This document shows, one piece after another, positions 59,829 to 64,000 of a DNA stretch of 64,000 bases. The position numbers were made by a program, and so were the translations under genes. Source of the DNA: Carallia brachiata (lineage: Eukaryota; Streptophyta; Magnoliopsida; Malpighiales; Rhizophoraceae). Positions within the stretch are counted from its first letter, which is position 1, and every line of letters begins with the position of its first letter. The notes under the pieces are model-generated. The model was not told the origin of the DNA. It worked only from the letters and a program-made list of their open reading frames with translations, and searched no databases. Location: the NCBI GenBank assembly GCA_021464245.1, contig JADCRB010000010.1, forward strand, positions 2,498,735 to 2,562,734, in the 5' to 3' direction.

Positions 59829-61940
59829 GACACTCACCAAAAATAAAAAATAAAAAGGAGTTTTGCATTTACATGTGACAAAATAATTGAACATTGGCCG
59901 AACCCGTTTGATGATTGAGACTCGAGATGTTCAAAAGGAAAACAGGAGCAAAAATGAATGTTAGCAGGGCTTGCTGGCCTCCGCAAAGAAGCAGTCAAGC
60001 ATTTACAAGGCAGCAGTAAGTAGAAATGCAGAAGGAGAGTCCAATGCAGTTTTGTATATTAATTTGTACCAAAACAGGAGAGTCCAAGGCACAAGCAGGC
60101 CCATGTTCCCGTTGGAGTTCAAAGAGAAGACCTTTGCTTCAAGCCTGCCCAAATCATCGCAAGCGTGGCCTGAACAAGCCACGCGGAAGAAGCTGCACGT
60201 GGTTGTGTCGGCCAAACATAGACTCTGTAACCTCTTTTGTGCGTTTCCATTTGTTTTCAAAGTTTCCGCCCCCACAGTAATCAATGACAATGACGCCGGG
60301 TCCATCATCGCGCAAGAGCTTGTTCCCCACGCGCGTTGTGATTGCCTGCCACGCTATCGTTTTCACCTCTTATTTGGTTACTTACCTATAGGCAACAAAA
60401 CTAGTAATAAATCTCCAAACTTCTGAGAAAGGCAATTGTTACTTACAAGAAATCAAATAGCAGGCACCGTAACAAAACAAAGATGCCTCTTATACACATT
60501 TCAGTAGTTTGAAGGTTTTTTTTTTTTTTTTTTTATAGTTAGTAGTTCAAGGTTAGACCTTTTTTAGAGGTCTTAATTCTAATTTGCCGATGGGTTCAAA
60601 GACAAGTACCGAGCTATATAATAATATTAATCTCTTCTTTTTCTTAAAATTTTTCTGATAAAATACAAAAAAAATATTATAAAAATGAGCGTATATACCA
60701 TTCAATATACACACTCGGTGCACGTAACTTTTGCCTTTGCAAATTGAGGATGTGCTATTTATGAAAATAAAACAGATTTGTTGTTATTTAGTTTATAGTC
60801 TAATGAATTTTAAAAAAATTAACATTGAGAAAATGACCCATAAAGCTTTTTGTGCGTATATGAAGCTTTGATAGGGTGTAAATAACAACCATCTACGAGA
60901 AAATGGAATATAGTTTGAGATTTCGATCTTCGATTAGCATTTCTAGTGCTTGAGAGCGGTCCTAATGCAATTGGTAACATCTGCTATATAATATAAAAAA
61001 AACAACTTTTTAGCTCTTCTTAAAAAACGGTAAAATCATCGTAAAAACCCCATGTTTAACTTTTACTTTCAAGCTGAACACGCCTATCATCGAATACCTT
61101 CATCAAAAGTCCCCACCAGCCATTATCGGACAACCGGGAATTCCGGAACAATAACTGGGACCCGCTTTTAATCATAAAAAAAATAAAAATATATATAAAA
61201 AATTTAAGAAAAAATTATATAAAACTAATTTTAAAAATTTATTAAATTTTAAAAAAATTAAAAATAATAAATTATTAAATTAATTATATATTTTTAACGG
61301 CGTGTTCATAATACTGTGCTTAAGATCCGAAAACCACAATGAAATGATTGACAGACTCTTTGACCTACCACGTCACGCTAACCCCTTGTCCCACGGGACT
61401 TCCCGGCTCCACCACATCTTTTCTGTCGACGACGTGAATTGTGATCAACTTCATCACTACCGTCCATCTTACTCCACCTATGTCGCATCAAGTAAAAACA
61501 GACACATACAATCTCACAGAAAGATTGGCACACAAACGACACGTAGTGCAACAAACCCATCAATCAAAATCAGAGGCCGTAACATCACGACTGATTTGGT
61601 GCTCGGACGTGGGGTTTTTCCCCGTCCTACGAGACAACCACAGCACGCATCACCACTGACCACGTGGTCCCCACCAGCCAAAATCAACGGTCGTGATCAC
61701 AGTTTGTTGCAAACTTTCATGGTCACTGGGCACTGGGTCCACCACGAGCATTGTTCTCTTCATCAGCTTTCTCAAGTCCGATAAAAGAGTGAGAGACCCA
61801 TCTTCTCTGTTCCACCATCAGACTCCAAAGCTCAAACAATAATAAAAGGTGGCAAGCGAAAAGCAACAAGCAAGAAAAAGCTAAAAAAAAAAAAAAAAGA
61901 AAAATCTCCATTATTTCTTCCTTTTGCTGTACGCCATTTT
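59829..61940. other. Intergenic region upstream of the transporter gene
   Basis: 59940-60430 is GC-richer than the flanks, with overlapping open frames of 151 codons (plus) and 101 and 70 codons (minus). None has a motif I recognise, and the overlap argues against all of them being coding. 61340-61800 is also GC-richer and probably belongs to the promoter of the gene at 62036. No gene is supported. Confidence 0.45.
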
Positions 61941-61950
61941 CTATTTAAGC
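61941..61950 (+). promoter_or_regulatory. TATA-like element of the transporter gene
   Basis: CTATTTAAGC lies 86-95 bp upstream of the start codon, followed by a leader containing five GAGT units (61977-61998). Spacing fits a short 5' UTR. It is the only TATA-like site close enough to the start. Confidence 0.45.
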
Positions 61951-62035
61951 CACAGACTCGACAAGTAGACAGTTAGTAAGTGAGTGAGTGAGTGAGTGAA
62001 AGTAGAAAGAGAGACTCTCATTTGTTAAGCGGAAC

Positions 62036-62418
62036 ATGGAGGAGAGGCCGGAGACAGAGCTGATATCCATTCCGGCGACCCCACGTGCATCGACGCCGGA
62101 GGTACTAACGCCGTCGGGACAAAGATCGCCGAGGCCGGCATCAAAGGAGGCGAAATCGTCGACTGCATGGACGCCAACTTCGTTTATATCGCCGAGGTTC
62201 TTGAGCCCCATTGGGACGCCGATGAAGAGGGTTCTGATAAACATGAAGGGTTATCTGGAGGAGGTCGGCCATCTCACTAAGCTGAACCCGCAGGACGCTT
62301 GGCTTCCCATCACCGAATCCCGCAACGGCAATGCCCATTACGCTGCTTTCCACAATCTCAACGCCGGCGTTGGTTTTCAAGCCTTGGTTTTGCCCGTTGC
62401 CTTGGCTTTCCTTGGCTG
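62036..62418 (+). CDS. LHT8: Lysine/histidine transporter-like amino-acid permease, exon 1 (gene continues past the window)
   Basis: Starts MEERPETELISIPATPRAST and runs 127 codons plus two bases to a donor after GCLG-type FLG (TG then GTTTGC, 62418). The text STPEVLTPSGQRSPRP, TSFISPRFLSPIGTPMKRVL, GYLEEVGHLTKLNPQDAWLP and HYAAFHNLNAGVGFQALVLP matches the N-terminus of Arabidopsis LHT8/AATL1 as I remember it almost residue for residue. The product is a membrane amino-acid/auxin permease (AAAP family). This exon gives the cytosolic N-tail with its S/P phosphosite-like motifs and the start of the first transmembrane helix. The next exon (expected to open with a SWG-like motif) is not visible in the following 1.6 kb, so intron 1 is long and the rest lies outside. 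Confidence 0.88.
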
Positions 62419-64000
62419 GTTTGCTCTCCTGCTTCCCTTCTATCTCTTGTTCTATATTTACTCTTTTTTTTTTTTTTCCTTTCTAATTAGCTTCATAATC
62501 AATACAAAATTATCTTTTTTTTTCTTTTTAAATATTACTAAATCATGTCTTCCTATAATTACTATTTAAAAAATTAAGTAATCAAGGTACCAGCTTTGAA
62601 ATTTTGAATTCATAACACTTTCTTGATAGATACAAGTGTCTCTAATTTCTGTTATTAAAGTAGTATCGATCATTAACTGTGTGATTCAGCTTGTTTAAGA
62701 GGGTCGGTACTTACTATCTGACACATAAAATGTTGTAATTATCATCTAATTACGTCCCTTTTTCATAAAATCTCAATATTTTTTTAATGAGATTAAAACT
62801 CATCATACTTTTTTTTTTTTTTTGGTTTATGAACATAGTTGTATCCTATCTTCTACAATGATGAAAGATGGATTTGTATGTCCGGCTTAGTTCCTTGCCA
62901 GTCCTAGAAATATTCCCTTTCCTGTCACGCAAAATAAATGGCATTACTAGTAATATTTAACATTTTTGTTTGTTCATCCGACAAAAATAAAAGTACGGGC
63001 GAAAAACGAAGAAAGAAAGTGACAAAAAATATTACAAAAGAGTGACACTGGCCTGGCTTGCACATGCGAGTCAGAAGAAGAAGTTTGACTAAAGTTTTCA
63101 TGGAATGTGGGGTCTAACGAAATTGAGCGATCTTTCATATCAATTCAAAGATTTCATATTTAGATTGGGGTTTGAAATACAAAGATAGAATTACGTATGT
63201 TAAAAAACTTACAACAAATTTAAAGGCAAGTCATTTCCTTCGTCTCTTCTTCTTTTGTTTTTTATTTTGGGCCCAAAGTTTCAATTATTCTACTGCTGGG
63301 GTCCCTTTCATAATTCATGTTTTTCACTTTAATGGTGGGGGGTGCCTGCCTCTGTAATTGATTATTGGCTTTCGTGTATCTTTTCCTTATCTGCTAAACA
63401 TCCCCCATGCCTTCAGGTGACACTTTTTCTTTTCCCTTTAAAAATTTTCTATCGAACTTGAATTGCCCTTGAAACTGGTGACTATATAAAGTGAATTAAA
63501 TTAAATAAATATTCAAAGATTTCACTAGCTATCGGATTGCTGACCAGAACTGTATTGTAAGCTCGCGCAATCCAATGGTTATTGTCCAAATATTTCCGTT
63601 CTGACAAGACCCGAAGCTTTTCATGTGATGCACTTGACTTTTGACTCCTCAGAAGTACTTTGAAATCTGGGAAATGATAACAGATTGAAGCGTTACTTTT
63701 TTTTTTTTTTTTTTTTTACAATAAGAAATTGCTCAGGTGTCAAGTGTTAGATGTTTTTTTTTTAAACAAAAAATTATTTAATCTACAAGCATGTGATTTT
63801 GTTGTTTGCAATTCGGGGACAAATTTGCCTTGGAAGAGTAAAAAATGTCGAGGGACCATTATGAATTGCCACCGCTATATTTTGATTTTTGGGTGCTTTT
63901 AAATACTCATTGTTGCTATAAAAACTAAAGTGGCAGAGATTTTTCCAAAAAATAAAAACAAAGAAGAAGAAGAAATCAGCGCTACAGGCAAATAATTGAT
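62419..64000 (+). other. First intron of the transporter gene (partial)
   Basis: T-rich sequence with several poly-T runs (62463-62477, 63699-63717). I searched for the expected second exon of an LHT8-like gene and saw none, so the whole stretch is taken as intron. No other gene seen. Confidence 0.55.

Noticed and set aside
1..64000. CRISPR arrays, operons, phage or bacterial features
   Set aside because: The window is plant nuclear DNA with spliced genes; tandem repeats seen are microsatellites or segmental duplications.

Overview
The window is nuclear DNA from a flowering plant, most likely a woody eudicot. It is AT-rich, with GT-AG introns, many microsatellites and MITEs, a tRNA-derived SINE and a Copia-type LTR element. 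Its recognisable proteins are plant ones: REM-type B3 transcription factors, a xylogen-like lipid transfer protein, a thylakoidal processing peptidase, a MOCOS/NifS-like PLP-fold protein and an amino-acid transporter close to Arabidopsis LHT8. The species cannot be named from sequence alone. Protein identities rest on recognised motifs and remembered family features, not on a database search.

Layout. 1-17.3 kb is a duplicated, gene-poor block. A lipid-transfer-protein (LTP) locus and its flank (about 1.63-9.43 kb) recur at about 11.77-17.33 kb, and each copy holds two older copies of an internal unit. The first copy has an intact-looking xylogen-type LTP first exon and the second a damaged one. 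Just outside, nsLTP fragments form a 175-bp-arm hairpin (1.09-1.47 kb) and a 3' remnant (11.5-11.77 kb). 17.3-20.6 kb is AT-rich and has no recognised gene. 21.3-30.5 kb holds two REM/B3 genes in tandem on the minus strand: the downstream one carries frame breaks, the upstream one can be assembled cleanly as 618 aa with three B3 domains. A MITE with target-site duplication lies between them. 31-34.7 kb is repeats, including a near-palindromic fold-back element. 35.0-37.8 kb is an intact single-exon MOCOS-like gene (935 aa, minus). 38-44 kb is intergenic. 44.0-46.4 kb is a six-exon thylakoidal processing peptidase (minus) with three small indels. 49.3-52.1 kb is a direct duplication around a GA-rich block. 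54.56-59.82 kb is an LTR retrotransposon with 5-bp TSD. From 62.04 kb on the plus strand starts an LHT8-like transporter whose later exons lie beyond the window.

There is no operon logic here; the genes are ordinary independent plant genes. The most interesting material is structural: the nsLTP inverted-repeat hairpin, the nested segmental duplication with copy-specific insertions, the decay of the second LTP copy (loss of one cysteine of the invariant CC pair), and the exon-pair repetition inside the REM genes. Several breaks are 1-2 base indels, one in a homopolymer, so assembly error must be separated from real pseudogenisation.
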